Positions 15,551-24,192 of a DNA stretch of 40,652 nucleotides are shown here, one piece after another (positions within the stretch are counted from its first letter, which is position 1; each line of letters begins with the position of its first letter). Location: positions 1 to 40,652 of the forward strand of contig AZWL01000041.1 of NCBI GenBank assembly GCA_000514715.1. The letters are read 5' to 3'. The position numbers and the translations under genes are program-made. Source of the DNA: Streptomyces sp. CNH099. GTDB taxonomy: Bacteria; Actinomycetota; Actinomycetes; Streptomycetales; Streptomycetaceae. The notes beneath the pieces are model-generated. The model saw only the letters and a list, made by a program, of their open reading frames with translations. It was not told the DNA's origin and did no database searches.

Positions 15551-16227
15551 TACGCCCGTGCCTCCACGCCCCGCACGCGGGCTTCGGCCTCGCAGCGCTC
15601 GACGATGCGGTGCGCGGGGATGGTTTCGGCGAAGTACACGGTCATCTTCCCGCTGGCGATGATCAGTTGGCTGTCGCACCAACCCCCGGGGCCCTTGGCC
15701 AGCTGCCAGCGGGCACGGGCGCGGGACAGGACCAGCGGCTCATGGGGCAGTGAGACGCGCCGCCAGCCGAGGGCTATGAGAGTGTCGGCCACGTCGAGGC
15801 GGCCGAGGAACCAGCCGTGGGTGTGGGCGTGCTTCCACCGCCGCTGCTGCGAGCCCGGCGGTGGGTTGCCGGCGCCGGCGAGGAGTTCGAGGGCGATGAC
15901 CGCGATGGCGTCGGGAGCTGCGAGCAGCGGCACCGCCAGCGCCTGGGCCGTCCCGCCGCGGATGCAGCGCCAGCCGCTGCGGTTGTCCCACTCCAGCCGC
16001 AGCGACGTCTCCGCCCCGGTGCGCGTGTCTGCCGTCGTCCAGCCCGCTCTGGCGGACTTAACCGGGTGGAGGTAGTCGAGGACAGCTGCGATGCGGCCGT
16101 AGCGCAGCGGCAGTATCCGGCGGCCGGTGGCGCGCAGGACTGGCTGCTCGGCGACGGCGGTGATGTAGGTGTGGTGCGGGATGGTCGGGGTGGCGTTCTG
16201 TACTTGGGGTGTGCCGGGGTGGTTCAT
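15550..16227 (-). CDS. Conserved-looking protein of unknown function, 225 aa
   Basis: Located between the amidase (7-base gap) and the aminotransferase (overlapping TAATG), so it is part of the same operon. The sequence is soluble-looking with no signal peptide, ends VRGVEARA, and contains RTGAETSLRLEWDNRSGWRC, APDAIAVIALELLAGAGNPP and WKHAHTHGWFLGRLDVADTL. The last part, with HTHGW and a later GGWCDSQLIIASG, might hold functional His and Cys residues. I do not recognise the family. A dedicated pathway enzyme or accessory protein is inferred only from position. Confidence 0.7.
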   Translation of the reverse strand: MNHPGTPQVQNATPTIPHHTYITAVAEQPVLRATGRRILPLRYGRIAAVLDYLHPVKSARAGWTTADTRTGAETSLRLEWDNRSGWRCIRGGTAQALAVPLLAAPDAIAVIALELLAGAGNPPPGSQQRRWKHAHTHGWFLGRLDVADTLIALGWRRVSLPHEPLVLSRARARWQLAKGPGGWCDSQLIIASGKMTVYFAETIPAHRIVERCEAEARVRGVEARA

Positions 16228-16234
16228 GTGAAGT

Positions 16235-17797
16235 TCACCGTTTTCCGTTGTGCGAGGCGGGGGCGGGTGGCCAGCCGGCAGTCGGTTCCAGGGCCCGCGC
16301 GATGCGCAGGCACAGGTCCTCCCGCCCGCGTGCAGCGATCACCTGCATCCCGACAGGGAGGCCGTCGACGAGGCCGGCGGGGATCTGCGCGGCTGGTAAA
16401 CCGACCAGGTTGACCACGCAGGTGTGGGTGATGCCCGCGCCCAGCGCCCGCTCCAGCCGCCGCTGGGGGCTCATCTGGTCGGTGGGCACCGCGGGAGGTG
16501 TGGACGGCACGGTCGGCGTGATCAGTACATCGACCGCCTCCGGGCCGCGGAACAGCCCGGTGATGCTGGCGGTCAGCTCGGCAGTGAGCTGCTTGGCGAC
16601 CGCGAGCCAGAACCCGGCCGGGTGGCCGCCGTCGTCACCGGCCGCGGCCGTGGACAGCTGCACCGTGGCCGCGAGGTCCTCGGGTTTGCGCTCCAGACGG
16701 CGGGTGAACTGGCGGGCCAGGCGAGGATCGCCAACGACTTGACTGGGGTGAGAGCCCAGCCGCCCCGCGAACAGCCCCGGCACCCCTTCATGAACTGTTA
16801 TCAGCATCGCCAGAGCACGTGCCAGGGGCCAAGCGGGAAGGCTGACCGGGCGCACCGTCGCGCCCAGTGCGGCGAGTCGGCCGATCTGCGCCTGCACATC
16901 CGCGATCACGTCGGGGTCGTTGCGGTGTCGGTCCATCGACTCGGTGATCACCCCAATGCGCAGGCCTTTCACGTCCTCGCTCAGGCCGATCGTCCAGTCC
17001 TGGGCGGGGGTGTACGGGCCTTGGAGGAGGTCGAGACCGTCGCTTCCGGAAAGAGCGGACGCCAGCCGGGCGACGGTTTCCACGCTGCGGGCGGCGACCC
17101 CGATGCGGTCCTGGATCGGGGTGAACCCGACCACTCCGGTCATGGGGATGACCCCACGGGTGGGCAGCAGCACCACCAGCTGGCAGCCGGCGCCGGGGGC
17201 GCGGACACTGCCGGCTTGGTCGACGCCGATCGCGGCATCGACTTCGCCGGCAGCCACCAGCGCCGCTGCGCCGGCCGAGGATCCCCACGGTGTGTGCCGC
17301 ATGGACCAGGGGTTGAGCACCGGGCCGCCGGCCGCGGTGTCACCGCTGATCGCCAGCCCCAGGTCGTCGGTGCGGGTGTTCGCCGTGAACGACGCGCCAG
17401 CCGCCAGCCCCCGTGTGACCACGGTCGCCGACCGGTCCGGCACATGCCCTTCCACCAGCGCAGAACCCGCCGACATGGGCACCCCGGCCACCTGGATCGT
17501 GCCCTTGACCGCGACGCTCAGCCCGGCCAGATGCCCGCCTTGGGCGCCGGGCAGCTCGAAGCGGTACGCAGCTGCGTGCCACCGGTCGTCGCTGCGGCGC
17601 CAGTCCACCGCCGGCGGCGTGGGCCGGGCCTGCAGCCACCACCGGGCGCAGTCCTGGTAGGCGTCCGCGAAGCCGGGGGCCATCGCCGCGAACAACTCGA
17701 TCTGTTCGGTGGTCAGGCCCAGCCCGAGGCGCTGGGAGGTGGCGGCGATCTGGTCGGCGGCCGGCGGCCGCCACACGGACAAATTCGCAATGGTCAT
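16235..17797 (-). CDS. Amidase-signature family hydrolase
   Basis: A 520-residue amidase-signature enzyme. The Ser-cisSer-Lys triad is visible: Lys98 in VAVKGTI, cis-Ser at 173/174 in WGSSAGAAALVAAG, and nucleophile Ser197 in GVDQAGSVRAPG. These enzymes hydrolyse carboxamides, or transfer ammonia from them (GatA, indoleacetamide hydrolase, peptide amidases); some act in biosynthesis as acyl transferases. The expected Gly-Gly pairs are partly changed (WGSSAG for GGSSGG), so the substrate pocket may be unusual. The start ATG 17797 has AGAAG upstream. It precedes the unknown 225-residue protein by 7 bases. The frame is open up to 18400 but that extension has no start support. Confidence 0.85.
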   Translation of the reverse strand: MTIANLSVWRPPAADQIAATSQRLGLGLTTEQIELFAAMAPGFADAYQDCARWWLQARPTPPAVDWRRSDDRWHAAAYRFELPGAQGGHLAGLSVAVKGTIQVAGVPMSAGSALVEGHVPDRSATVVTRGLAAGASFTANTRTDDLGLAISGDTAAGGPVLNPWSMRHTPWGSSAGAAALVAAGEVDAAIGVDQAGSVRAPGAGCQLVVLLPTRGVIPMTGVVGFTPIQDRIGVAARSVETVARLASALSGSDGLDLLQGPYTPAQDWTIGLSEDVKGLRIGVITESMDRHRNDPDVIADVQAQIGRLAALGATVRPVSLPAWPLARALAMLITVHEGVPGLFAGRLGSHPSQVVGDPRLARQFTRRLERKPEDLAATVQLSTAAAGDDGGHPAGFWLAVAKQLTAELTASITGLFRGPEAVDVLITPTVPSTPPAVPTDQMSPQRRLERALGAGITHTCVVNLVGLPAAQIPAGLVDGLPVGMQVIAARGREDLCLRIARALEPTAGWPPAPASHNGKR

Positions 17798-17859
17798 CGT
17801 GGCGTTCTTCTCGGCTCGGCTGATAGAAGAGTTGAGGGCGGTACGGTGCCGGGTCGTTA

Positions 17860-18925
17860 GGTGCGGCCCCCGGCCGCAGCGGCGGGCCACCGAGGGCGGG
17901 CACCGCATGTGTCCTGCGAGGCGCCAGCTCCTCCGGCACGGCCAGGGCCTCCGGGGCGCGGCCGGGCACTGCGGCGCTGTGCCGGTGCAGCAGCCGCTGC
18001 AACGGCGCCGTGCGCGTTGGTCACCTCGCACGCCGTATCGAAATGGGCCGATGCTGTCAGCCCGGTCTGTACCCGCGGCAGGAGCAGCAGCTGGTCGCGC
18101 ACCCTGGGCACCTGCGTCGTCCATTTGACCGGCCGGCGCATGAAGGCAGCACGTCCTGGTCCAGCCGGTCTGCAAGTTCCCCCCTCGTAGACGGTGTGCT
18201 CCTCGGCCAGGTCCAGCTCCGTGACCGGGGCGCGCGGCAGCTCTGGTTCGGACTCCAGCAGCGGATGAGGGGTGCCGTTGGTGTCGATGCCCACCGCGCC
18301 GGGGATGCGGGCGTGGGGGGAGGGGCTGTAGGTGCGGTGCCCGGCGTTCTCGGGGCGGTGGAGTTCGCCGATCGCGCTGCCGTCCCCGGCGAAGCGCCAC
18401 TCCCCCAGTTCCCGCGGTGCCCCGTCGATGCCGCGTCGGCGGTGTTTCGTCGGCACGCTCCCGCCCGGCGGAACGAGGCGCACATCGCGGTGCCGGGCAC
18501 GGCGCCGGTGATACCCCGGTGCAGCACCTGCGGCAGCACCGGCTCGGGCCTCACCGTGAACACCCCCGCCTCCCCCGAGGCCCCGGGGGCGTCCACGATC
18601 CGCCGGGCCGGGCCGTGCGGCGCCTGCCGCCGCACGGCCTCGGCCCGCCCCCCGGTGCGGGGCCAGGCGGGCGGCCGATGGACGGCCACCGGCACCAGCC
18701 CCGTTGCGGCTCGGCCAGCAGCCGCGGCCGCGCCGGTGGCGCAGCCGGTCCGGCCGCGGTTCGTGGTGCCGGTGGTCAGCGACGCGGGGTGCCCCGCACT
18801 CGCGCACCCCGCCGGAGGCGCGCAGCGCGGGCAGTTCGTCGATGCCGCTACGGAGCGGCCGGCCGCGCGCGGCCGCGGAACCCCGCGCCCGACCGGCGCG
18901 GCCCGTGACCGGCCGTGGAGGCTGG
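17860..18925 (-). pseudogene. Multiply frameshifted relic between two operon genes
   Basis: No single minus-strand frame explains this 1.1-kb gap. Third-position GC bias moves between frames: one segment reads GEAGVFTVRPEPVLPQVL near 18540, another ELGEWRFAGDGSAIGELHRP and GAVGIDTNGTPHPLLESEPE near 18400-18260, then QVPRVRDQLLLLPRVQTGL near 18080 and QRLLHRHSAAVPGRAPEAL near 17980. Together they suggest one decayed gene of about 330 codons with several indels. I do not recognise the ancestral family. The surrounding genes are intact, so the loss may be specific or the sequence may be poor here. Confidence 0.4.
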
Positions 18926-18932
18926 AGTGCGG

Positions 18933-20075
18933 TCACGGCTTGCCTTCCCACTCACGGAGCGCGGCGTAGAGCTGGTCGAACTCGGCCGAGCTGTACGGGG
19001 TGCTGATTCGTATGCCGCCGACGCGGCCCGGACCAGAAGTGAAGGGACGCGTGTTGATGCCGTGGCCAAGGAGGTGCGCGTGCAGGTCGAGCGGGTCTTC
19101 GTGGATGAGCAGCCGGTAGTGGATCGCAGCGCCCGGCGCGATCGCCAACGGCCCGAACCGCTCGGCAAGCATGGCTTGGAGGATCTGCGCGTCGGCTCGC
19201 GCCCGGGCCATCTGCGCCAGCAGCCAGGCATCGCCTTCCAGAGCCGCACACGCGAGGACGATCTCCGGTAGCGACAGCGGCCAGGTCGGTATCTGTGCGG
19301 CGACCGCGGCGCGCAGCGGCTCGTGCCGCGTCCACAGCACCCCGGCCCTGCTGCCCCCGGTGATCCCGTACGGTTTCCCGCTCGACTGCAGCACCACCAA
19401 GTTCTCGCAGCCCGCGCCGACGAGGCTGACGTCCCGGTCTCCCTGGTAGGCGCCGTACTCCTCATCAATGATCAGCGTGACCTGCGGAGCACGCTCACAT
19501 ACCTCCAGCAGCGCCTCCGGCTCCACGAAGTGCCCACAGGGATTGTTGGGGTTGCTGGTGATCACGTAGCGGTAGTGGCCGCTGGTCGCGGCGCGCCGGA
19601 TGCGGTGCAGTCGCCGTTCGGCGGTGTCCATCACCCCCGGCTCCGGGCCGAGGAAGTCGGCGTAGCCGAACTGGATCAGCGTTCCGGTATACTCCGGTGT
19701 GATCACCGCGACCGGCTCATGGTGCAGCAGCCGCGCTAGGACGTAGAGGTGCTCTGTCACGCCGCGGCCGGCGACCATATCCTCGACCCTGATGTCGGCC
19801 GGTGAGGAGAAGCGGCGCCGCAGGTAATCGGCGAACGCCGCTAGGTACCGCTTGTGCGCGCAGAACAGGTCAGGGTTCTCGGACTCGAATGGTGGGTGCA
19901 CCAGCCTTTTAGGATGTTCGGACAGGAAGTCGATCAACGTCTTCACCGCGTGCGGCGGCGGTCCGAGCCGATTGGAGCACGCCGACAGATCGATGGTGTC
20001 TTCGGGCAGCGCGGTGGTGTCACCGCCCTGGACCCCACTGGGATCTTCAACGGCGGCGGGGTCGGCGATGGCCAT
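18933..20075 (-). CDS. PLP-dependent aminotransferase, class I/II (HisC-like fold)
   Basis: A 380-residue fold-type I enzyme. It shows NPNNPCG (Asn177 or Asn178 near the PLP ring), Asp204 and Tyr207 in IDEEYGAY, and Lys234 in SSGKPYGITGGSRAG; a C-terminal Arg in GGIRIST should bind the substrate carboxylate. The pattern is closest to the histidinol-phosphate aminotransferase and CobD decarboxylase group, so either transamination or decarboxylation is possible. The ATG at 20075 follows GGAGG at seven bases. It is a second PLP enzyme in the same operon as the one at 14192-15550 but is not closely similar to it, so the two probably act on different intermediates. Confidence 0.85.
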   Translation of the reverse strand: MAIADPAAVEDPSGVQGGDTTALPEDTIDLSACSNRLGPPPHAVKTLIDFLSEHPKRLVHPPFESENPDLFCAHKRYLAAFADYLRRRFSSPADIRVEDMVAGRGVTEHLYVLARLLHHEPVAVITPEYTGTLIQFGYADFLGPEPGVMDTAERRLHRIRRAATSGHYRYVITSNPNNPCGHFVEPEALLEVCERAPQVTLIIDEEYGAYQGDRDVSLVGAGCENLVVLQSSGKPYGITGGSRAGVLWTRHEPLRAAVAAQIPTWPLSLPEIVLACAALEGDAWLLAQMARARADAQILQAMLAERFGPLAIAPGAAIHYRLLIHEDPLDLHAHLLGHGINTRPFTSGPGRVGGIRISTPYSSAEFDQLYAALREWEGKP

Positions 20076-20376
20076 AACGATGCCTCCAGGTCTGCGAGCG
20101 GGCGAGAGTGCAGCAGCCGATCCCGCGGATGCGCAGGCCGCTGGCCGGAGCCGGACGAGCACGGCGGCGGGGATGCGGGCGGAGGCGCACCTCCCCACTC
20201 CGGGGTGTAGGGCAAGAGGAAAGCCAGGACGTGCCTTGAGCCGGGGCGACAGGGCCCAGCACCGACGCCCGGGCAGTGGACCCCTGACGGCACATCAGGT
20301 GTGCGGCCCGCACGGAAGCGGCCGCGGGCGGACAGGCGGATTGCGGCGGGTGGGGCAGGAAGCTGAGCGCGAGCAC
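20047..20376 (-). CDS. Possible small protein between lipoprotein and aminotransferase genes
   Basis: A GTG at 20376, 34 bases after the lipoprotein stop, has an excellent ribosome site (GGAGAGGGG). The first 45 or so codons (VLALSFLPHPPQSACPPAAA onward) have Streptomyces-like bias, but the bias then moves to the frame beginning before 20240 (LAFLLPYTPEWGGAPPPA), so a frameshift near 20230 is likely. The full open frame gives 109 residues and overlaps the aminotransferase start. Without the putative gene, the 334-base gap 20076-20409 is otherwise featureless. Confidence 0.25.
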   Translation of the reverse strand: MLALSFLPHPPQSACPPAAASVRAAHLMCRQGSTARASVLGPVAPAQGTSWLSSCPTPRSGEVRLRPHPRRRARPAPASGLRIRGIGCCTLARSQTWRHRYGHRRPRRR

Positions 20377-20409
20377 AGGTATCCCCTCTCCGTCAGGGCG
20401 GGGCCGGGG

Positions 20410-21486
20410 TCAGCGGTGGGAGGTCCCGCCGGTGAACCGGTTGTCGATGCTGAGCAGCGTGGGCTTGCCCTGGGCAGGCAGGTCCGCCGCGGCCTGCGCC
20501 AGGTGATCAAGCTGCAGGCTGCGGAAGAAAGCCCCGTCGGCGAACGCCTGAACCGCCGGGTCGCCGCCTTCGCGCTTGAGGTAGGCGCCAGCGCAGTTGA
20601 ACTTCCCGCTGTCCGTGTCGATCTTCTGGTTCTCGGTGAAGCCGATGTCGTAGACGGCCAGCACACCGTCCTTGGTCTGCATCGCGTAAGTGGCCAGCTC
20701 ATGAGTCACCGTGGAGGACTCGGCAAACCTCCTGGTCACGCACTTGGCGTCGTTCCTGGTGCGGTAGGTGTTGACCATCACGTCCTTCGCATCGCTCGAT
20801 GCCCAGTCGAAGGAAGTGCGCGTCCCACCATCTGTGATCAGGTCCAGCGTCGCGGGCACCGCTGCGCTGACGGAGGACCGCCCGACGCGAGCGTCGGGGT
20901 CGGCGGTGCGAACCAGACCGTGCGAGTCAAGGGGAATGTCGGGCCGCGTCCCATCGAGCGACACGCTCGCCGCGAGCTTGTACGGCTCACCAGCCTCGTC
21001 CTTGTCGTCCTTTCGGACGATGAGAAGCTGCTCGTCACCCACAGGCTTGGACCCGGGTGTTGTCGGCGTCGCGATGACGGCAAACCAGTTCGCCTCACCG
21101 CGCGGCGGAATCAGCCAGCGGCGGCCGGTGTACACGAACGGCTTCTTACTCTTCCTCTGGTGCTCGGCGCTGGTGTACGGGAGCAGTTCGTGGCCGGCCA
21201 GGCTCTGCTGCAGCAGCGTCCCGGTCTCGATCTGGTGGAGCACCTTGGCCGCACCCAGCCGGTTCTTGCCGGCCATCTTGTTCGCCTTGTTGTTCTTGTC
21301 CTGGTAGGTGTCCAGGATCTGTTCCGCGGTCGCGCGGTCGACCACAGGACGGGGCTTGCCCGCCGCCGCCTTCGCAGGGCGGCTGTCCGTATCGGTGCTG
21401 TCGGTGCCGGAGCAGCCGGCCAGTACGGTCGCCAGGCATATCGCCGCAATGGCGCCCCCGCGAAGCGGGGTGGTGGAGGAGGTCAT
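20410..21486 (-). CDS. Putative lipoprotein, 358 aa
   Basis: The N-terminus has a basic start, a hydrophobic stretch (GGAIAAICLATVLAGC) and a lipobox LAGC, so the mature protein should be lipid-anchored outside the membrane. The rest is soluble, with VDRATAEQILDTYQDKNNKA, LHQIETGTLLQQSLAGHEL and WLIPPRGEANWFAVIATP; this layout recalls uncharacterised Streptomyces lipoproteins. The ATG at 21486 overlaps the TGA of the ATP-grasp gene (ATGA); an ATG at 21492 is also possible. Its place inside the operon suggests a role in export, sensing or self-protection, but nothing in the sequence shows which. Confidence 0.8.
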   Translation of the reverse strand: MTSSTTPLRGGAIAAICLATVLAGCSGTDSTDTDSRPAKAAAGKPRPVVDRATAEQILDTYQDKNNKANKMAGKNRLGAAKVLHQIETGTLLQQSLAGHELLPYTSAEHQRKSKKPFVYTGRRWLIPPRGEANWFAVIATPTTPGSKPVGDEQLLIVRKDDKDEAGEPYKLAASVSLDGTRPDIPLDSHGLVRTADPDARVGRSSVSAAVPATLDLITDGGTRTSFDWASSDAKDVMVNTYRTRNDAKCVTRRFAESSTVTHELATYAMQTKDGVLAVYDIGFTENQKIDTDSGKFNCAGAYLKREGGDPAVQAFADGAFFRSLQLDHLAQAAADLPAQGKPTLLSIDNRFTGGTSHR

Positions 21487-22826
21487 GGCCATGGTCTCGC
21501 TGTTCTCGCTTCCGTAGAGGGACCGGGGGTGGCGCCACCGGGCGCGGGTGCCGCCCGCGGGGCGTTGAAGGTGACATTCAGGCGTCGTTCGCCCTCGTCG
21601 AGTAGCCGGGCGCAGCCCTGCGCGGTGGGGTCGGTGGCCACCAGCAGCGCCAGACGATCGGCGGTGGTGGCGGCGGGCAGCGGCTGCACTCGGTGTTCGG
21701 GGAGGGCGAGCCAGTCGATGCGCTCCAGACCCGGGCTGTCAGCGGGCCAGGCCGGCCAGGTGTGCTCCAGGCGGCGGATCCGGCCGCCGGTGGTGGAGTA
21801 GACGAACCGCACGGCCGCGCAGCGGCTGCGGGTGGGCGTGAGGTCCACCGGCCGTCCCATCGCCAGGTCCGCCGCGGCGGCGGCCAGGTTGATGCCGGTG
21901 GCGCGGAGCACGAGGTGGCCGATCAGGTCGCTGCTCAAGCCGGGGCTGACAGACAGCACGCACGGGCCGCCGGCGGTCAGGCGCACGGTGACGTCGGCCA
22001 TGCCGTGGGTCAGCCCGACCGCGCGGAACGCGGCGCACACCGCCGCCCGCACGCCGGGGTCGTCCAGGAGCACGTCGTCCGCCGTCACGGTGTGGCCGGT
22101 GGCCAGCAGCGTAGGGCCAGCGGTGTGGGTGCGGGCGACGGCGATCAGGCGGATGTCGTCGGCGGCAAGGAGGGCGGCCTGGATGTTGATCTGCGCCCCG
22201 TCGAGGCTTTCCTCGATCACCACCCGGGCTTCGCCGCAGTGGTGATCGGAGTCGGTGCCGGTGAGGGGCGGGGCAACGGAGTACGCGCGGTGTACCTCCG
22301 CGGGCGTGTCGGCGTGCCAGGCCCGCCCGGGTTGTTCGACGTCGGCGCGAGCGGGCCGGACGGTGACCGGGTAGCCGATCCGCCCAGCGCAACGGCAGCT
22401 GTGTTCTGCGTCGGCGGCGAGGGCGTAGCGGGGAGCGGGCACCTCGGCGCGAGCGAGGCGGTCGCGGACCAGGGCAGGGCTGCAGCAGGCGGTGACGGCC
22501 TGCGCAGAAGGGCCCGGCAGGGACAGCGCCGCGGCCAGCCGGGCGGCATGCAGCCGGACCCCGGGGGTCAGGGCGACGACGCCGGCAAGGTGGTGCCGTC
22601 GGCGCAGATCATTCACGAGCACGGCGGTGGCCAGGACGTCGTCAAGGTCGACGCGGCAGCTGTAGACCCGGCGCCGGATCCACGGAGGCGGGTCCCTGTC
22701 CAGCAAGATCACGGCCTGGTCCCTGATCAGGTGCCGCAAGTCGTCGCCACGCAGAGCACGGGTGCCGGAGCCGAGCACGAGCAGGGTCGGCTCGTGAGCG
22801 ACAGGCGCTCGCTGAAAAAGGCTCAC
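21483..22826 (-). CDS. ATP-grasp family ligase
   Basis: A 447-residue protein. A Rossmann-like start (PTLLVLGSGTRALRGDDLRH) is followed by a substrate-binding region with VRDRLARAEVPAPRYALA and then GYPVTVRPARADVEQPGRAW, the ATP-grasp lysine/arginine region; EARVVIEESLDGAQINIQAA and MADVTVRLTAGGPCVLSVSP then GLSSDLIGHLVLRATGINLA match the later ATP-grasp motifs. Such enzymes join a carboxylate to an amine through an acyl phosphate and include dipeptide ligases and peptide maturases. The canonical metal-binding Glu/Asn triplet is degenerate (SVSPGLSS), so activity is not certain. The GTG start at 22826 overlaps the stop of a 39-residue peptide gene (GTGA) and has GGAG upstream. Its stop overlaps the lipoprotein start. 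Confidence 0.75.
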   Translation of the reverse strand: MSLFQRAPVAHEPTLLVLGSGTRALRGDDLRHLIRDQAVILLDRDPPPWIRRRVYSCRVDLDDVLATAVLVNDLRRRHHLAGVVALTPGVRLHAARLAAALSLPGPSAQAVTACCSPALVRDRLARAEVPAPRYALAADAEHSCRCAGRIGYPVTVRPARADVEQPGRAWHADTPAEVHRAYSVAPPLTGTDSDHHCGEARVVIEESLDGAQINIQAALLAADDIRLIAVARTHTAGPTLLATGHTVTADDVLLDDPGVRAAVCAAFRAVGLTHGMADVTVRLTAGGPCVLSVSPGLSSDLIGHLVLRATGINLAAAAADLAMGRPVDLTPTRSRCAAVRFVYSTTGGRIRRLEHTWPAWPADSPGLERIDWLALPEHRVQPLPAATTADRLALLVATDPTAQGCARLLDEGERRLNVTFNAPRAAPAPGGATPGPSTEARTARPWP

Positions 22827-22942
22827 CCGTGCCACTCCACATCTGAAGGGGCATGCTGCAGGGCTGTGCGGGCCGGGGCGTCGGCGTGGCGGGTGGGGGC
22901 AACAGGCAGGTGCCTCGGGTGCGGTCGCGGCGCCGGACTCAT
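22823..22942 (-). CDS. 39-aa peptide coupled to the ATP-grasp gene; possible precursor or leader peptide
   Basis: The ATG at 22942 has a strong ribosome site (AAGGGAGGG, about nine bases upstream). The peptide starts MSPAPRPHPRHLPVAP and ends APSDVEWHG; its TGA (22825-22823) overlaps the GTG start of the ATP-grasp gene. It is His/Pro/Arg-rich with a single Trp three residues from the end. A small peptide directly before an ATP-grasp enzyme, in an operon with a Trp-oxidising family enzyme, suggests a ribosomal precursor or scaffold. A leader peptide that only couples translation is the simpler alternative. Confidence 0.5.
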   Translation of the reverse strand: MSPAPRPHPRHLPVAPTRHADAPARTALQHAPSDVEWHG

Positions 22943-23686
22943 GTAGGTGCCCTCCCTTTTGATCGCCCACCGCCTGAATCGGTTGAACTGTCCGACAGCG
23001 GTACTTTGTGGTGAATGACACATGTATGGGGTGGTCCAACGCTGCAAGCGACCGCCCCGCCCACAGGGGGGATGCCGCTGGGGTCCGCAGGCGACCGTAG
23101 GGACCTTCGGAATCGCCCTAGCTTGCCTGCAGCGGTTTTTTCCGCATGTACCAAGCTCGCTGGGGAGATTGCCCGGGCCAGGGGGTCTGCCGGGAAGCGA
23201 CCAGGAGTTGAAGCTGGTGGACAGGGAGGACCTGTGCGACTGAGTCGCGGCGGTACGCTTCGCGCCGCCGACGAGCTTCGAGCAACTCGGCGAGAGGCTG
23301 CCGGAGTGAAGTCAGAACTTTCCTCCACGTCCTCGTAAGCCATGCCCACAGCCATCGAGCGTCGGACAACGCCGAGCGCACCGCGCAGCCCGACCGCCCA
23401 AGTGGCCGGGTGCAGGGCGGATGACCCGTTTGGTGTCGCGGGTGCCGCCGCCCCCTGTTGCCCGGCGCTCAAAGTTCCAACGGAACGGGCGTTTGACGGT
23501 TTGACAGGCGTTCACGGTGCCGATGACGATTCCGGCTGTTTGGGCGGTCTCGTCGGCAGGGTGTCGTCTTCGTCGGCAGGGTGCCGGGCGAATGCGTGTC
23601 TTAGCCGCCTCCGCGACGCCGCGGCGGCTTCGGACGCGGTCGTTCCCGTGTGCGGGCAGGGGGCAGCTGTGATCGGCGCTGGTGGC
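22943..23686. other. Upstream region of the biosynthetic operon, no clear gene
   Basis: About 740 bases between the operon start and a decayed gene. The part at 22960-23040 is less GC-rich and probably holds the operon promoter (on the minus strand TTGGAC is followed by CATACATGTGTCATTC), but no strong consensus is present. The frame 23118-23381 is described separately. A direct repeat TCGTCGGCAGGGTG(C/T)CG occurs at about 23547-23585. Confidence 0.4.
23118..23381 (-). CDS. Possible small helical protein, 87 aa
   Basis: GTG at 23381 opens a frame with a convincing-looking amphipathic, charged stretch (WLTRTWRKVLTSLRQPLAEL then LEARRRREAYRRD). The C-terminal half is less natural and codon bias is only moderate; an alternative minus-strand frame (MAYEDVEESSDFTPAASRRV) overlaps it. 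No clear ribosome site. It is divergent in position from nothing obvious and may be a decayed fragment. Confidence 0.25.
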   Translation of the reverse strand: MRSALSDARWLWAWLTRTWRKVLTSLRQPLAELLEARRRREAYRRDSVAQVLPVHQLQLLVASRQTPWPGQSPQRAWYMRKKPLQAS

Positions 23687-24035
23687 TCAGCCGGCCGGGC
23701 GCGGCTCGGGCATCTGGCCGTGGGTGAGCAGCGCGATCCGCGCCCACACCTCGCGTGGCCCGTGGCCGAAGCGGCGGTCCGCGGCTACGGCGGCGGCCAC
23801 CAGCGCCTCAACGGCGTGGGCCAGCAGGTCGCCGCGGTCCGTGGCGGGCAGCACGTCGGGATCGAGCGCGACGACGGCCTGCACGCCGAGGCACCGGAGT
23901 TCCTCGGCGTTGCGGCGGGCTCGGCGCAGCCAGCCGCGCACGGTGGAAGTCGGGGCGCCCCACTCGGCGGCGATCCGTCGGTGGCCGTGCCGCGGACCGC
24001 GCCGACGAGCGCTGCCCCGGAAGCGATCTTCAACC
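23687..24035 (-). pseudogene. Fragment of an IS-associated helix-turn-helix protein
   Basis: The minus frame ending at 23687 reads RHGHRRIAAEWGAPTSTVRG then WLRRARRNAEELRCLGVQAV and EVWARIALLTHGQMPEP. I recognise this from Streptomyces proteins that pair with integrase-type transposases: a GRGHRRIAAELG helix-turn-helix followed by VRGWLRRAR. The usual N-terminal zinc-ribbon half is absent; upstream, the neighbouring frame (DRLKIASGAALVGAVRG) seems to continue the family, so a frameshift near 23993 and a truncation are present. Confidence 0.55.
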
Positions 24036-24150
24036 GGTCGGGAGGGCTACTCGTGAACACCCGGGGGTGGTCTGTTCGGCAGCCAGATGTTGCCTGGGAG
24101 CGGCGTGGAGGCATACTGAAGGCATCGCACTTTTGCGTACAGGTGCAGAA

Positions 24151-24176
24151 GGCCCCCGGCAATCCCGTCGGGGGCC
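24151..24176 (-). terminator. Terminator hairpin after the winged-helix gene
   Basis: GGCCCCCG (24151-24158) pairs with CGGGGGCC (24169-24176) around a ten-base loop. On the minus strand it begins about 17 bases after the stop of the gene at 24193 and is followed by TTCTG, a weak T-run. Confidence 0.55.
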
Positions 24177-24192
24177 TCTCTGCGATCTGTCC

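Noticed and set aside
17798..18400. N-terminal extension of the amidase to 18400
   Set aside because: The ATG at 17797 has a ribosome site and begins at the usual family length; the extension has mixed-frame composition and no start support.
22939..23472. A 177-residue minus-strand protein upstream of the biosynthetic operon
   Set aside because: It overlaps the operon leader and peptide gene region, has no ribosome site and its composition is not coding-like.
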